NCBI GenBank assembly: GCA_030587405.1
Contig: JAUQZD010000056.1
Location: 1-64,000, forward strand
Reading direction: 5' to 3'
DNA length: 64,000 nt
Source of the DNA: Candidatus Freyrarchaeum guaymasense
GTDB taxonomy: Archaea; Asgardarchaeota; Jordarchaeia; Jordarchaeales; Freyrarchaeaceae
Under the pieces are notes generated by a model. The model worked only from the letters and a program-made list of their open reading frames with translations, made no database searches and had not been told where the DNA came from. Positions 1-8,215 of this stretch are shown piece after piece; within the stretch, counting starts at the first letter, position 1, and each line of letters opens with the position of its first letter. A program made the position numbers and the translations under genes.

Positions 1-420
1 CTTTAAGGTGAGCATGTCAGCGAGAACCTGACATGGATGGTACATGTCGCTTAAAGCGTTTATGACGGGGACACCTGAATACTCGGCTAGCACTTCAAGG
101 TCCTCATGGCCGTACACCCTAGCAATTAACCCGTCAACGTACCTTCCAAGAACCCTAGCGGTATCCTTTAATGTCTCCCCTCTAACAAGCTGTAACTCAT
201 CCCCCCTAAGAAAAATAATCTCTCCGCCTAGATGCCTCACGGCGACTTCAAAGGAAACCCTCGTCCTAGTCGAGGGCTTGAGGAACAAGGCAGCTAAAAC
301 CTTCCCCCCTAAAACATCGGATTTTTCCTTCCTCTTCTTCATCTCTTCTGCCCTATTGATGAGAGCCTCCACCTCCATTCGTGAAAGATCCTTTAACGTT
401 AAGAAGCACCTAGCCTTCAT
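1..420 (-). CDS. argF: Ornithine carbamoyltransferase, C-terminus beyond window
   Basis: Arginine biosynthesis enzyme that joins carbamoyl phosphate and ornithine to citrulline in the cytosol. Only the first 140 codons are present and the gene runs off the left edge. The carbamoyl-phosphate loop KPSTRTRVSFE lies near residue 48, followed by RGETLKDTARVL, and the HPCQVLAD motif that typifies the carbamoyltransferase substrate pocket sits close to the edge. The ATG at 420 is preceded by GGGAGACGGG. It lies 21 nt beyond the end of ftsY on the same strand, so it is placed downstream of the translation block. Aspartate carbamoyltransferase is the alternative, but the spacing and HPCQ context favour ornithine. 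Confidence 0.88.
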   Translation of the reverse strand, partial: MKARCFLTLKDLSRMEVEALINRAEEMKKRKEKSDVLGGKVLAALFLKPSTRTRVSFEVAVRHLGGEIIFLRGDELQLVRGETLKDTARVLGRYVDGLIARVYGHEDLEVLAEYSGVPVINALSDMYHPCQVLADMLTLK

Positions 421-441
421 CCCGTCTCCCTTGCTAAATCG

Positions 442-1344
442 CTAAAGTATCCTGTCTGCAAACCACTTTGGGTCAAACTCTTCTAAGTCGTCGTATCCCT
501 GCCCTACCCCGACGAAGATGATCGGCTTCCTGGTAGCGTAGGTCACCGACAGTGCGGTGCCCCCCCTAACGTCAGCATCAACCTTTGTTAGAATTATCGC
601 GTCTAAGCCTATCGCCTCGTTAAACTTCTCCGCCTGCTCCACAGCGTCGTTACCCGTTAACGCGTCTCCAACGAATACCTTGAGGTCTGGATCAGCAACC
701 CTTACGATCTTCTTCATTTCTTCAAGGAGGTTCCTATCAGTTTGCATCCTTCCAGCAGTATCAACTAGAACCGCGTTTATGAATTTAGCCTTCGCGTGCT
801 CCACGGCATCCCATGCTACTGCCGCCGCGTCGGCATGGTAAGACTGCTTCACAAGTTTAACACCCAGCCTCTTTGCATGTTTCTCTATTTGCTCTATGCT
901 TCCAGCCCTGAACGTGTCTGCAGCCGCAAGAACACACGTGTACCCCTTCTTCTGAAGTAGCCAGGCGAGCTTCGCTATAGTCGTCGTTTTCCCGGTTCCG
1001 TTAACGCCGACGAAAACCATTACAAGCGGCTCTCTCCTCCTCTTCTTCTCCTCCAGAATCCCGAACAGGTCTATTTTCCCTCCGCTCTCCAGTACTTCTA
1101 GAATGGCCTCCCTAAGAGCCTCCCTGACCATGCCCCTTACGTCACTAAACCTTCTGACCTTCTCGCCCACAAGCTTCTCCTTTACGCTCCAAGCTATCTG
1201 CTCTGCAACTTTAAGGGACACGTCGTTTTGAAGGAGTACAAGCTGAAGTTCCCAGAGCACCTCGTCAAGCTCCTTCTCACTGAGCTCTCTAACACTAATC
1301 TTCTCGATAACCTTCCCAAGTCCCTCTTTAACCTTCTCGAACAC
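442..1344 (-). CDS. ftsY: Signal recognition particle receptor FtsY
   Basis: SRP-family GTPase that docks the SRP-ribosome complex at the membrane. The protein has 300 residues: an alpha-helical N domain (about 1-85) and a G domain with GVNGTGKTTTIAKLA (P-loop), DTFRAGSIEQIE (insertion-box region), DTAGRMQTD (G3) and TKVDADVRGG (G4). The long acidic A domain of bacterial FtsY is absent, as usual in archaea. A GTG start at 1344 gives a normal N domain beginning MFEKVKEG. It is the last gene of a same-strand run with pfdA, rpl18a, tif6, rpl31e and rpl39e, an arrangement common in archaea. Confidence 0.97.
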   Translation of the reverse strand: MFEKVKEGLGKVIEKISVRELSEKELDEVLWELQLVLLQNDVSLKVAEQIAWSVKEKLVGEKVRRFSDVRGMVREALREAILEVLESGGKIDLFGILEEKKRRREPLVMVFVGVNGTGKTTTIAKLAWLLQKKGYTCVLAAADTFRAGSIEQIEKHAKRLGVKLVKQSYHADAAAVAWDAVEHAKAKFINAVLVDTAGRMQTDRNLLEEMKKIVRVADPDLKVFVGDALTGNDAVEQAEKFNEAIGLDAIILTKVDADVRGGTALSVTYATRKPIIFVGVGQGYDDLEEFDPKWFADRIL

Positions 1345-1378
1345 TTGGCATCGCCTTTTCCCAAAGGATGTAACCCTT

Positions 1379-1825
1379 TTACCTAAGCCCTCTCTCCTCG
1401 CTTATTTTCGCGGCTAAATCCTGCACTTGCCTGTTAAGCTCCCTCGCCCTCCTTACTATTGCATCTAGCTGCTGCGCGGTAGTCTGAAGGCTCTTCTGCA
1501 ACTCTCCCTGCCTCTCACTCAGCTTAGCTTTAACTTCATCAACGCTTTTCTCTATCACAACCCCTGCTCCAACCTGAAACACAACCCTTTCCCTTTCAGC
1601 AACCCTCGCCTTTAAGAACGTGCCTGCTCCCAAGGAGACTAGGATCTCTTGGTCAGGCACCATGTTCTTAAGTTCGTCTAGGGCTGCGCTAGCCCTAGCT
1701 ATCTCTTCCATCATTTGGTTGATGGCTTCTATGCGCCCCTCAAGCACCTGTGCCTGTTGCTCGTAGGCGTTAAGCTGGCTTAACGCCAACCTAAACTTCT
1801 GCTCGTTTTCCGACATTTTCTTCAC
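1379..1825 (-). CDS. pfdA: Prefoldin subunit alpha
   Basis: Subunit of the hexameric prefoldin chaperone that hands unfolded proteins to the thermosome. The 148 residues form two long coiled-coil arms (about 5-50 and 95-145) flanking a beta-hairpin region containing MVPDQEILVSLGAGTFLKARV, the usual alpha-subunit pattern. Two in-frame starts are possible: ATG at 1825, overlapping the rpl18a stop by 4 nt, or ATG at 1816 giving MSENEQ. The overlap suggests translational coupling. The partner beta subunit is not in the window. Confidence 0.94.
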   Translation of the reverse strand: MKKMSENEQKFRLALSQLNAYEQQAQVLEGRIEAINQMMEEIARASAALDELKNMVPDQEILVSLGAGTFLKARVAERERVVFQVGAGVVIEKSVDEVKAKLSERQGELQKSLQTTAQQLDAIVRRARELNRQVQDLAAKISEERGLR

Positions 1826-2070
1826 GTCTCCAATCCGGAGAGAAGTCTAACAATCACCTTCTTAGCTTCCTCGGGATTAATAACATTTACCCGTTCTACT
1901 TTAATCTCTCTCCTCTTAACACGATGCCTACTACCTAGATTCGAGTAAACTAGCTCTAACGCATCCTCCTCACGTAACCCCCGAACCTCCTCGCTAAAGA
2001 ATATTTTCCTCTTCTTTTTAATGTAGTAACCTTCAATCCTAAAAACCCTAACTTCGCCGTCTGAACCCAC
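1822..2070 (-). CDS. rpl18a: Large-subunit ribosomal protein L18Ae (LX, L20A)
   Basis: Archaeal/eukaryotic 50S protein of 82 residues, the usual length for the short archaeal LX form. The pattern VFRIEGYYIKKKRKIFFSEEVRGLREEDA followed by YSNLGSRHRVKRREIKVE is characteristic of the family (ligands and contacts not inspected further). It sits between tif6 and pfdA as in many archaea, overlapping pfdA by 4 nt and starting 15 nt beyond tif6. Confidence 0.93.
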   Translation of the reverse strand: MGSDGEVRVFRIEGYYIKKKRKIFFSEEVRGLREEDALELVYSNLGSRHRVKRREIKVERVNVINPEEAKKVIVRLLSGLET

Positions 2071-2085
2071 GTTGCCACCCCCGTT

Positions 2086-2754
2086 TTACGCAACATCTAA
2101 AATACTTATTATGTTCTGAATCTCTGGTCCTGTAGTGTCCTCACCCACTACAGCCCCAACGGAGTTGGCAACCATTCCTATACCAACATAGGGCATACCG
2201 CTGTTAACGGTTCCAACGTCAACTGAAACCCCAAAAACCTCTTCGAGAAGCATTATCTCCTTTCCGGTCGACTGAGGATGAACCAGAACACCTTTAGTTG
2301 TCGCCACAGCCGAAGACCCAACTATGGGGAGACGAGCCACAGTACCTTTCCGCACGTTAACGTTTAAAGCGTTCTCGATCACGCTAACAGCTTCCTCTGT
2401 TAGCTCTGGGCTGACGACAGCTGCATCGTCGCTGGCCAGCACAACATTGCCGAGAGCCGTTATCTTGCCTGGAACCCTAGCGACCTCAACTTGTAGGGTC
2501 TTCCTTAACCTCTCTATTTCTTCATCTAAAGTGTAGTATGGCACCACAACACCCTCAGAGTTGCCTGCAGCTAGAACCCCAACAATACTGCTTTCACCAA
2601 TGGATGCCTTAACCACTTCGACCTCTAAGGTTTCCTTTAAAACATTTAAAACCTTATCTGGAGCGTCAGGCGGAACCAGAGCATATTTCTCCGTCGCCAG
2701 AATAAAGACGCCTATGTTAGAAGTGCCCTTGTATCTTATACGCGTGACGGCCAA
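2086..2754 (-). CDS. tif6: Translation initiation factor 6 (anti-association factor)
   Basis: aIF6 binds the large ribosomal subunit and prevents premature joining with the small subunit. The 222 residues are the normal length and show the five-fold pseudosymmetric repeats of the family: NIGVFILATEKYALVPP, GNSEGVVVPY, LASDDAAVVSPE, ATTKGVLVHPQ and MPYVGIGMVANSVGAVVG each mark one blade. It lies between rpl31e and rpl18a in the ribosomal operon, 14 nt from rpl31e. Confidence 0.96.
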   Translation of the reverse strand: MAVTRIRYKGTSNIGVFILATEKYALVPPDAPDKVLNVLKETLEVEVVKASIGESSIVGVLAAGNSEGVVVPYYTLDEEIERLRKTLQVEVARVPGKITALGNVVLASDDAAVVSPELTEEAVSVIENALNVNVRKGTVARLPIVGSSAVATTKGVLVHPQSTGKEIMLLEEVFGVSVDVGTVNSGMPYVGIGMVANSVGAVVGEDTTGPEIQNIISILDVA

Positions 2755-2768
2755 AAGACGTCCCTCGC

Positions 2769-3134
2769 CTACTCTGATGCGAGATCTACTTCGACAACGC
2801 CTTCCTCGCTTTTGACAGCCTTAACCTTAACCCTTCTAGGCGGCTTCTCTATCCCCCTACTCCATATCTTCTCATTGAGACGCTGGGAAATAATAACCCT
2901 TTCAGCTTTCATGTGCCTTCTAATAAACTCTCGCAGGATCTTAACAGCCTTCTTAGCCCTCTTGTACCTAGGAACGTAGTAAGCCTTCTTTAAGGGTACA
3001 GTGTAGATTCTGCTTTCCTTCTCCTCCTCTTCAACCAGCGGGACCTCTCGCTCCTCCTCAACCTTTCCCTCTTCCCCCTTCTCCTCTTCCACTCCTTCAA
3101 CTTTGGCTTCTTCCTCGCTCATCTTCCTGTCCAC
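2769..3134 (-). CDS. rpl31e: Large-subunit ribosomal protein L31e with acidic N-terminal extension
   Basis: 50S protein near the peptide exit tunnel. The L31e core occupies residues 41-121 (YTVPLKKAYYVPRYKRAKKAVKILREFIRRHM, then RLNEKIWSRGIEKPPRRVKVKA). It is preceded by about 40 residues that are almost entirely Glu, Lys and Val, an extension not found in ordinary archaeal L31e of 80-90 residues. An ATG at 3122 (MSEEEAK) would shorten this only slightly, so most of the acidic tail appears to be translated. Neighbours rpl39e and tif6 confirm the assignment. Confidence 0.93.
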   Translation of the reverse strand: MDRKMSEEEAKVEGVEEEKGEEGKVEEEREVPLVEEEEKESRIYTVPLKKAYYVPRYKRAKKAVKILREFIRRHMKAERVIISQRLNEKIWSRGIEKPPRRVKVKAVKSEEGVVEVDLASE

Positions 3135-3146
3135 CCGTCAACGTCT

Positions 3147-3302
3147 TTACGGTTTAATCCTACTTGACCTCCAATGACGCCTTTTAGGGTTTGTCCTTAC
3201 ACGTCCAGCTGTTTTAACTATCACCCATGCTGGAACGCTAGAATTTTGCTTATTAGCCTTGGCAAGCCTCAACTTTTTTCCTAAAGGTTTAACTCTAGCC
3301 AT
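3147..3302 (-). CDS. rpl39e: Large-subunit ribosomal protein L39e
   Basis: A 51-codon gene read directly from the minus strand: it begins [20 protein letters not shown] and ends with [26 protein letters not shown], the highly basic L39e signature, followed by TAA at 3147-3149. L39e lines the nascent-chain exit tunnel. The ATG at 3302 follows a GGTGATCCTG ribosome site. It sits between the PDCD5-like gene (5 nt away) and rpl31e, its usual partner. Confidence 0.95.
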   Translation of the reverse strand: MARVKPLGKKLRLAKANKQNSSVPAWVIVKTAGRVRTNPKRRHWRSSRIKP

Positions 3303-3307
3303 CAGGA

Positions 3308-3637
3308 TCACCTGAACTTAACCCTTGTTTCCCTCCTGGAACCCTGAAGCTGAAGCAAGATCCTCTTTAACATGTCATCTGTTATGGGCAGCTTAACCCT
3401 CCCGCTCTGAGCAAGCTGAATAAGCTGGGCTTCCAACTGCTCCGCGAAAGCCGGCCTAACCATTTTCAAGTTTGCTAACCTCTCCCTTGCCTCAGGGGTT
3501 AGAATCTGCCTGAGAGCAGCCTGCTTTTGAGCCTCCATTTCCCGCCTGATCTCCTCCTGCCTTTGCGCCTCAGCAATCTGCCTTTGAAGCTCAAGCATTC
3601 TCCTTCTTCTTATCTCCTCAAGCTCCTCCTCGGACAA
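3308..3637 (-). CDS. PDCD5-family DNA-binding protein
   Basis: Small archaeal protein of the programmed cell death 5/TFAR19 family, 109 residues. The N-terminal half is a charged helix ([23 protein letters not shown]) and the C-terminal half holds the three-helix core with [25 protein letters not shown] and [15 protein letters not shown]. Family members bind DNA and possibly chaperones, and the cellular role in archaea is unsettled. It is located between rps19e and rpl39e, a conserved archaeal order. Confidence 0.93.
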   Translation of the reverse strand: MSEEELEEIRRRRMLELQRQIAEAQRQEEIRREMEAQKQAALRQILTPEARERLANLKMVRPAFAEQLEAQLIQLAQSGRVKLPITDDMLKRILLQLQGSRRETRVKFR

Positions 3638-3727
3638 CGTAAACCACCCAGTTAACGCCTTAACGGCCCTAATAGAAATGTGACAAGCTGCTCATTAATC
3701 GAACATTAATGCAAACATGGATCCTAA

Positions 3728-4186
3728 TTAAAGATAGCTCTTAATTTCAGGGATCTCCTTTCTAAGCTTTAAACTTATCTTATATGCTGTTCTATCTAGA
3801 AGAGACCGCCCTTTATTCGTTACCCTTCTCCCTTCCTTTTCAACCTTCTCAACCAATCCTGCTTCCTCTAACTGCTGAAGCGCCCGCCTAATGATGGATC
3901 CGCTACCCTTCGCGAAGTGTTCAGGTCTAACTCCCCTCCTCTTCCTACCTCCGTAAGCCGTTCTGAGACGTGATACGCCGACAGGGCCGTGAACGTACAG
4001 TTTTCGGAGTATCGAAGCACACCTTATGTACCACCAGTCTGCCTGCTCCGGTGGAACCTCCTTATGAACTCCTGTTTTCCAGAACTGATATCCTGGAGGC
4101 GGGCTCACAGATGGATACTCCTCCTTAAGTATTTTAGCTACCTCTCTTATCAGGTCCCATGCCGGCACGTCGTAAGCACTCACCAT
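3728..4186 (-). CDS. rps19e: Small-subunit ribosomal protein S19e
   Basis: 30S protein needed for small-subunit maturation, 152 residues as expected. Recognisable segments are VSAYDVPAWDLIREVAKIL at the start, DWWYIRCASILRKLYVHGPVGVSRLRTAYGGRKRRGVRPEHF in the centre, then IRRALQQLEEAGLV and TNKGRSLLDRTAYKI in the winged-helix part. The ATG at 4186 gives the standard N-terminus. It forms part of the minus-strand translation block, 90 nt from the PDCD5-like gene. Confidence 0.96.
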   Translation of the reverse strand: MVSAYDVPAWDLIREVAKILKEEYPSVSPPPGYQFWKTGVHKEVPPEQADWWYIRCASILRKLYVHGPVGVSRLRTAYGGRKRRGVRPEHFAKGSGSIIRRALQQLEEAGLVEKVEKEGRRVTNKGRSLLDRTAYKISLKLRKEIPEIKSYL

Positions 4187-4295
4187 TCAAAATCCTCCTC
4201 GAAACTTCCCAGCTTTGGTGGGGAGACAAATATCTCAAACTAATATAAATTTTGCTAGATGTAAACGGGGAAGCCACCTAATCAAAATTCCTTAT

Positions 4296-4634
4296 CTAAC
4301 CTTCCTTTCTAACTTTATAGTAATATCTCATTTGCCTTTTACATTTGAGGCATGTGACTGTTACATGTGAGCTCCTGTTGATTCTGAGACGCACCCTGCA
4401 GCTAACTCCTGGCCACAGGTATGCCCCACAGTGCCGGCATATCCTCCTACGTAGCCACTTCGGAAACCTCACGTTCGCTTTAGCCCCAATTGCTCTAGCC
4501 AGCTCAACATACCTCTGCGCCAGCTCTTGATCTTCTGAGAACACCTTCTCTGCAAGCTCCATAAGCCTTTTCATTCTGCTGATAGCTATCTTCTTGACGT
4601 CCTTCCTGCTAGGCCGTCTGCTAATCCGAATCAA
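4296..4634 (-). CDS. rnp4: RNase P protein component 4 (Rpp21 homologue)
   Basis: Protein subunit of archaeal RNase P, which matures tRNA 5' ends; it pairs with Rpp29 on the specificity domain. The 112 residues contain the four zinc ligands in CRHCGAYLWPG and CLKC, separated by the basic stretch SCRVRLRINRSSHVT, typical of Rpp21/RPR2. The ATG lies at 4634, and the gene is divergent from Nep1, so the 127-bp gap (4635-4761) should hold both promoters. Confidence 0.92.
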   Translation of the reverse strand: MIRISRRPSRKDVKKIAISRMKRLMELAEKVFSEDQELAQRYVELARAIGAKANVRFPKWLRRRICRHCGAYLWPGVSCRVRLRINRSSHVTVTCLKCKRQMRYYYKVRKEG

Positions 4635-4761
4635 CCATTACACCTTCAAGCCATGGGTGCATTCATCACCAGAAAACCTTTTCCCTTCTTTCTTCTTAAG
4701 TTCTCTTAGATGCTTCAACGCTTTTTACGTTTTGGCCATTCACCTTAAAGGGGTTAATGTG

Positions 4762-5442
4762 ATGCTGTTCTTGATTCTAGCGGAGTCTGCCTTGGAACCT
4801 GTACCTCGCAAGTTTCACTCAGATCCAATAATACGTAGGCTGGCAAGGCGGAAAGGTAAGAAGCCATCCGCCCTCATCCTTGACTCGTCGCTTTACCCCC
4901 AGCTTATACGTCGTCTCCCGATGAGCGAGAAAAGAGGGCGGCCAGACATCGTTCACATATCACTCCTCTGCGCTCTAGGCACTCCTCTTAACATGGAAGG
5001 CCTCCTCAGAGTTTTCGTTCACACCATCCAAGACAAAGTGATAGAGGTGAATCCTGAAGTGAGGCTTCCGAGAAACTACAACCGCTTCATAGGATTAATA
5101 GAGCAGCTTTACGAGCACGGCCAAGTCCCTCCCTCCTCCCCCCCACTCCTAACTCTTAAAGAGAAAACCTTAGCGGAACTCATGAAAGAGTTAAACCCTG
5201 AAAAAATCATTTTATTTAGTGAGGGAGGGAAACCTGTGAAGCTGGACGATTACATGGCGCAACAGCCCTTAGGGAGGATAGCAACGATAGTTGGAGGCTT
5301 TCCCCACGGCTCCTTCTCAGAGTCCACTCTCCTGCTCGCAGACGAGCAAGTCTCAATCCATCACAGGGTTCTCGACGCGTGGACTGTAGTTTCCCGGATA
5401 ATATACTGCTACGAACTGGCATTATCCTGCAAAAACAAGTAG
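4762..5442 (+). CDS. nep1: rRNA pseudouridine N1-methyltransferase Nep1 (Emg1)
   Basis: SPOUT-class methyltransferase that modifies a 16S rRNA pseudouridine and helps assemble the small subunit. From the ATG at 4762 the 226 residues read MLFLILAESALEPVP, the standard start. They include ILDSSLYPQLIRRLP, RGRPDIVHISLLCALGTPLN and the C-terminal knot segment IVGGFPHGSF. The open frame extends 56 codons further upstream, but that part overlaps the RNase P gene and has no family similarity, so it is excluded. A GTG at 4759 is the other possible start; AAAGGGG precedes it. Confidence 0.93.
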   Translation: MLFLILAESALEPVPRKFHSDPIIRRLARRKGKKPSALILDSSLYPQLIRRLPMSEKRGRPDIVHISLLCALGTPLNMEGLLRVFVHTIQDKVIEVNPEVRLPRNYNRFIGLIEQLYEHGQVPPSSPPLLTLKEKTLAELMKELNPEKIILFSEGGKPVKLDDYMAQQPLGRIATIVGGFPHGSFSESTLLLADEQVSIHHRVLDAWTVVSRIIYCYELALSCKNK

Positions 5443-5496
5443 CTCTTAACCCTTCTTATCTCCTAGCCAGTGAACTTTATGTTCCCTGCTGGGTCT

Positions 5497-6243
5497 TCAG
5501 GTTGACTCCGTCAGGGCTTTTATGGCTGATGAAAAAGTTTCTTTTGCCTCCTCTATGGATGCCACGCCCACAGCAACCGACCCAACTTTCCCGATGGAGA
5601 AAAGGTACTTCATGGCTGCTTCAGGCTTTATCCTGCCAGCGGCTAATGGCTTCATGGCTATAACGTAGACGTCACTTTCCTTTATTCTATCAATCAGTTC
5701 CTCTCGTCTGTCACCCATCAAATATCCAACTTTGTTTAGTGGAAGCATTAATATGTCAAATTCTAGCTCCTTAAGGATGGCGGGGATTGTTCTACTTGGA
5801 CTATGCGTTACAACGCCGGTTAGGTATCCCTCCCTCTCTATCCTCCTCAGCCATCTGCGATTCTCGTTCATATCCATTTTATCCGTCTGCTCCCCATGAA
5901 GCAAAGCGGCTACAGTCTTAAACTCTGAAAGACACTCTAACGCTCGCTCAGGGATATCGTAAGGTAAGCTTCCCACAACGATAAGTCGCCGTCCAACGTT
6001 TTCTTCCGCCTTCCTAATCGCCTTACCTATCTGAGGGTAGGCAACCAGCTGGACGCCGTTAACACCCATCTCTATGCATCCCTCAACCAACCTTGTTATG
6101 TTCTCAGGTTGCCGAAAAAATGCTCTGTAGTACTCGTACGCCCTCACACCAAACTGCCCTGCGCCGAGGAAGGGGGATGTTCCAAGCAGTACTCTTGGTA
6201 TTTCTCTCCCCTTCACCCTTACGGTCGGCACTCTAAGCCTCAA
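5497..6243 (-). CDS. Aldo/keto-reductase-like TIM-barrel protein
   Basis: 248-residue protein with the look of a short aldo/keto-reductase barrel: EIPRVLLGTSPFLGAGQFG near the start, then alternating strand-helix units (GVNGVQLVAYP, RLIVVGSLPYD, VAALLHGEQTD, LTGVVTHSPS, YVIAMKPLAAGRI) and SVAVGVASIEEAKET at the end, which matches the cofactor-loop region of that family. The catalytic Tyr-Lys-His set cannot be located with confidence, so the substrate is unknown. A TTG start at 6243 follows GGAGGAG and overlaps the stop of the cyclin-fold gene, indicating coupling. Confidence 0.6.
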   Translation of the reverse strand: MRLRVPTVRVKGREIPRVLLGTSPFLGAGQFGVRAYEYYRAFFRQPENITRLVEGCIEMGVNGVQLVAYPQIGKAIRKAEENVGRRLIVVGSLPYDIPERALECLSEFKTVAALLHGEQTDKMDMNENRRWLRRIEREGYLTGVVTHSPSRTIPAILKELEFDILMLPLNKVGYLMGDRREELIDRIKESDVYVIAMKPLAAGRIKPEAAMKYLFSIGKVGSVAVGVASIEEAKETFSSAIKALTEST

Positions 6244-6881
6244 ACACTCCTCCTCTCTCTCAACTTTTCAATTTCCCTATACATTAATTCTCTAATCACC
6301 CTGTGCATTTCCCTCCTAAAGATTGGCGGCACTATTTTTAGCCTGTCAACAAGCCTTTCAACTAGGCCTTCAACTACTTCGTCCTCATTCATCACCTCTA
6401 TGCCAAGCATTGTTCGCACTCCTATCTCCTCAACCGTTGACTTAACAACCGAACATAGAACGGTTCCTATCACGCTTTCAGGATCTATATAGTATGGAAA
6501 CCTATTATAATCGTAGATCTTAATGAACCCCAGCCTTTCACTTATCGTTTCAGCGTACCATTCAAGGCTGCTCGCCTTAAGCCTAAACCTCTCCGCAAAC
6601 TCTCCCTTGGAAACGTGGTTGGGGAAAGAGAATGGATGCCTACTAGCCAAATATATCGATGCAGTATACGCCGCCTCCCTCTCCTTCGGTAAGCCGGCGG
6701 CTTCCACGTAGCGCTTAAGGATCGTGACAGCGTAAACTGAGAGCGCCTCCTCCACATCATTCTTCACGAAAAACTTGTAAGCGTCCTTAATTAGTTCAAC
6801 CTCCTCCTCGCTGAGGGCGAAGACGTCCCTACCTGAAAAATAATTGTAAAACACCACCCCTTCCCCCTTATCATTCCTCAC
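6240..6881 (-). CDS. Cyclin-fold protein resembling a TFB core repeat
   Basis: 213 residues from a GTG at 6881 (GGAGG site 4 nt upstream). The region around residues 45-120 (YAVTILKRYVEAAGLPKEREAAYTASIYLASR, then the SKGEFAERFRLKASSLEW segment and YAETISERLGF) resembles one cyclin repeat of transcription factor B, and a second helical segment follows at about 125-205. No zinc ribbon or B-reader is present, so it is not a complete TFB. It overlaps the next gene by 4 nt. A role in transcription is inference from fold-like pattern only. Confidence 0.5.
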   Translation of the reverse strand: MRNDKGEGVVFYNYFSGRDVFALSEEEVELIKDAYKFFVKNDVEEALSVYAVTILKRYVEAAGLPKEREAAYTASIYLASRHPFSFPNHVSKGEFAERFRLKASSLEWYAETISERLGFIKIYDYNRFPYYIDPESVIGTVLCSVVKSTVEEIGVRTMLGIEVMNEDEVVEGLVERLVDRLKIVPPIFRREMHRVIRELMYREIEKLRERRSV

Positions 6882-6893
6882 GCAGCCTCCAGC

Positions 6894-7424
6894 CTACTTA
6901 GACCGTTCCTGCTCGTACGCCTTCTGGAAAGCCCACTTAGCGGCTTCCCTAACCCTGTTAAGCCTCCGCTGGTCTCTATAGTTGAAAACCACGATCTCCT
7001 TTAACGCGTCACCGGAAACGTTGACCTCGTACTTTAACCTCTCCTCCTCCGAGATCTTACCCTCCTCGAGCAGCCGCCTATCCTCCTCAACCATGCTTGC
7101 TAGAACTTTCCCTATGAGAAATGAAGCGATGGGAGGGGAATTATAGCTGAAATCTATGCCTGCCGAAGGCACGATCCTAAGCATATCCTTCCTAACGTAG
7201 ATCTCGGCGAGCACCCCTCCGTCCTTTGAAAGCAAGGGTATAACCCTTTCCTCTTTAGCCTGCTTATCAGTCTCCATGACCTCCGCAGCCGTCTTAAAGC
7301 TCACCGTTTTCAACTCTTTCTCGATGATTTCCCTAATCTTCTTAAGAATCTCAATTTTATACGTCATTTCGGCTATTTCCTTGTCAAGGTACGACTTAAG
7401 CTCGGCGAGCACCTCTGCGTCCAT
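6894..7424 (-). CDS. Conserved hypothetical protein with N-terminal coiled coil
   Basis: 176 residues, not assigned to a named family. Residues 1-45 are heptad-like (LAELKSYLDKEIAEMTYKIEILKKIREIIEKEL), and the centre has beta-rich segments (ERVIPLLSKDGGVLAEIYVRKDMLRIVPS). The C-terminal third is helical and basic (YRDQRRLNRVREAAKWAFQKAYEQ). It lies 12 nt upstream of the cyclin-fold gene on the same strand, so the three genes from 7424 to 5497 look like one transcription unit. Confidence 0.65.
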   Translation of the reverse strand: MDAEVLAELKSYLDKEIAEMTYKIEILKKIREIIEKELKTVSFKTAAEVMETDKQAKEERVIPLLSKDGGVLAEIYVRKDMLRIVPSAGIDFSYNSPPIASFLIGKVLASMVEEDRRLLEEGKISEEERLKYEVNVSGDALKEIVVFNYRDQRRLNRVREAAKWAFQKAYEQERSK

Positions 7425-7543
7425 CAGCCTTCAACTCCATCAGCATCAGGGCATCGACGAAAAACGTGGCAAATTCTCTATGTACCCCCTTACTTTATAA
7501 TATTTCTCTCCCTAAAAATAAATCGGTTCATGGAGGGAGACCA

Positions 7544-8212
7544 TTGAAGGCTGGCTACGCCGTATTTAAATGTCCTAAATGTGGACGCTACACCTTCGCG
7601 CCAGCATCCAGCAAAAGTAGGCTTTGCTCTAATTGCGGAAAGATAATTAAGGTTGACCTTTCACGAGCCGAGATTGTTGGAGACGCCAGGAGAGCCAGCG
7701 AGCTGGTGAGGTATCGGAATGCGAAGGAAGCTCCTCCAAACGTGAAGCAAGCCATAAGAATGAAGGGTGAAGACGCTAGGCTACCTCCACGGGAGGGTGT
7801 GCGAAGCTCATCGCTCCTCCTCAAAATGCTCGCAGAAAGATGCTCGGATACCCCTATATCGCTTGACGCGTTAGACTCTCTCTGTAAAGAATACGATTTA
7901 GACCCTGGATGGGTTAGGGAGAAGCTGCCGGAACTAGGGGTGAAGGGCATAGTTTTCTTCCCCACCCCATGGACCCTCAAGTTTATAGACCGCAAGCGCA
8001 AACCTGAGGTTAAATCCCGGAAGATGGGAAACATCTATAAAGTAGTACTAGACGCCCTTTCACGCTCCTCCCTTTCAGAGTCTGAGATAGTTGAACTGCT
8101 CGCTGAACAGGGATTTTCCCCTCAACAAGTCGAAGAAGCGATAGAAGCCCTCCATAATCGGGGCTTAATAATAGAAGTAAAGCCGGGATTCTTCAAGAAA
8201 GCTCCACCGTAA
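7544..8212 (+). CDS. Zinc-ribbon (DUF1922-like) protein with winged-helix C-terminus
   Basis: The start is the TTG at 7544, preceded by GGAGGGAG; upstream in-frame codons lack a ribosome site. The N-terminal 40 residues form a zinc ribbon: FKCPKCGRYTFAPASSKSRLC then SNCGKIIKV, as in the archaeal DUF1922 family. Residues 60-150 are helical, and the last 60 (VVLDALSRSSLSESEIVELLAEQGF, then EEAIEALHNRGLIIEV) read as a winged helix. Nucleic-acid binding is likely; the function is unknown. It is transcribed alone on the + strand between two minus-strand units. Confidence 0.72.
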   Translation: MKAGYAVFKCPKCGRYTFAPASSKSRLCSNCGKIIKVDLSRAEIVGDARRASELVRYRNAKEAPPNVKQAIRMKGEDARLPPREGVRSSSLLLKMLAERCSDTPISLDALDSLCKEYDLDPGWVREKLPELGVKGIVFFPTPWTLKFIDRKRKPEVKSRKMGNIYKVVLDALSRSSLSESEIVELLAEQGFSPQQVEEAIEALHNRGLIIEVKPGFFKKAPP

Positions 8213-8215
8213 CCG

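Noticed and set aside
44..445. 133-codon + strand open frame at the left edge
   Set aside because: It lies antisense to the clear argF sequence, and its translation is low-complexity Ser/Pro-rich text typical of a reverse-frame shadow.
4594..4761. N-terminal extension of Nep1
   Set aside because: Overlaps the RNase P gene, lacks family similarity and has no ribosome site; the family start is at 4762.
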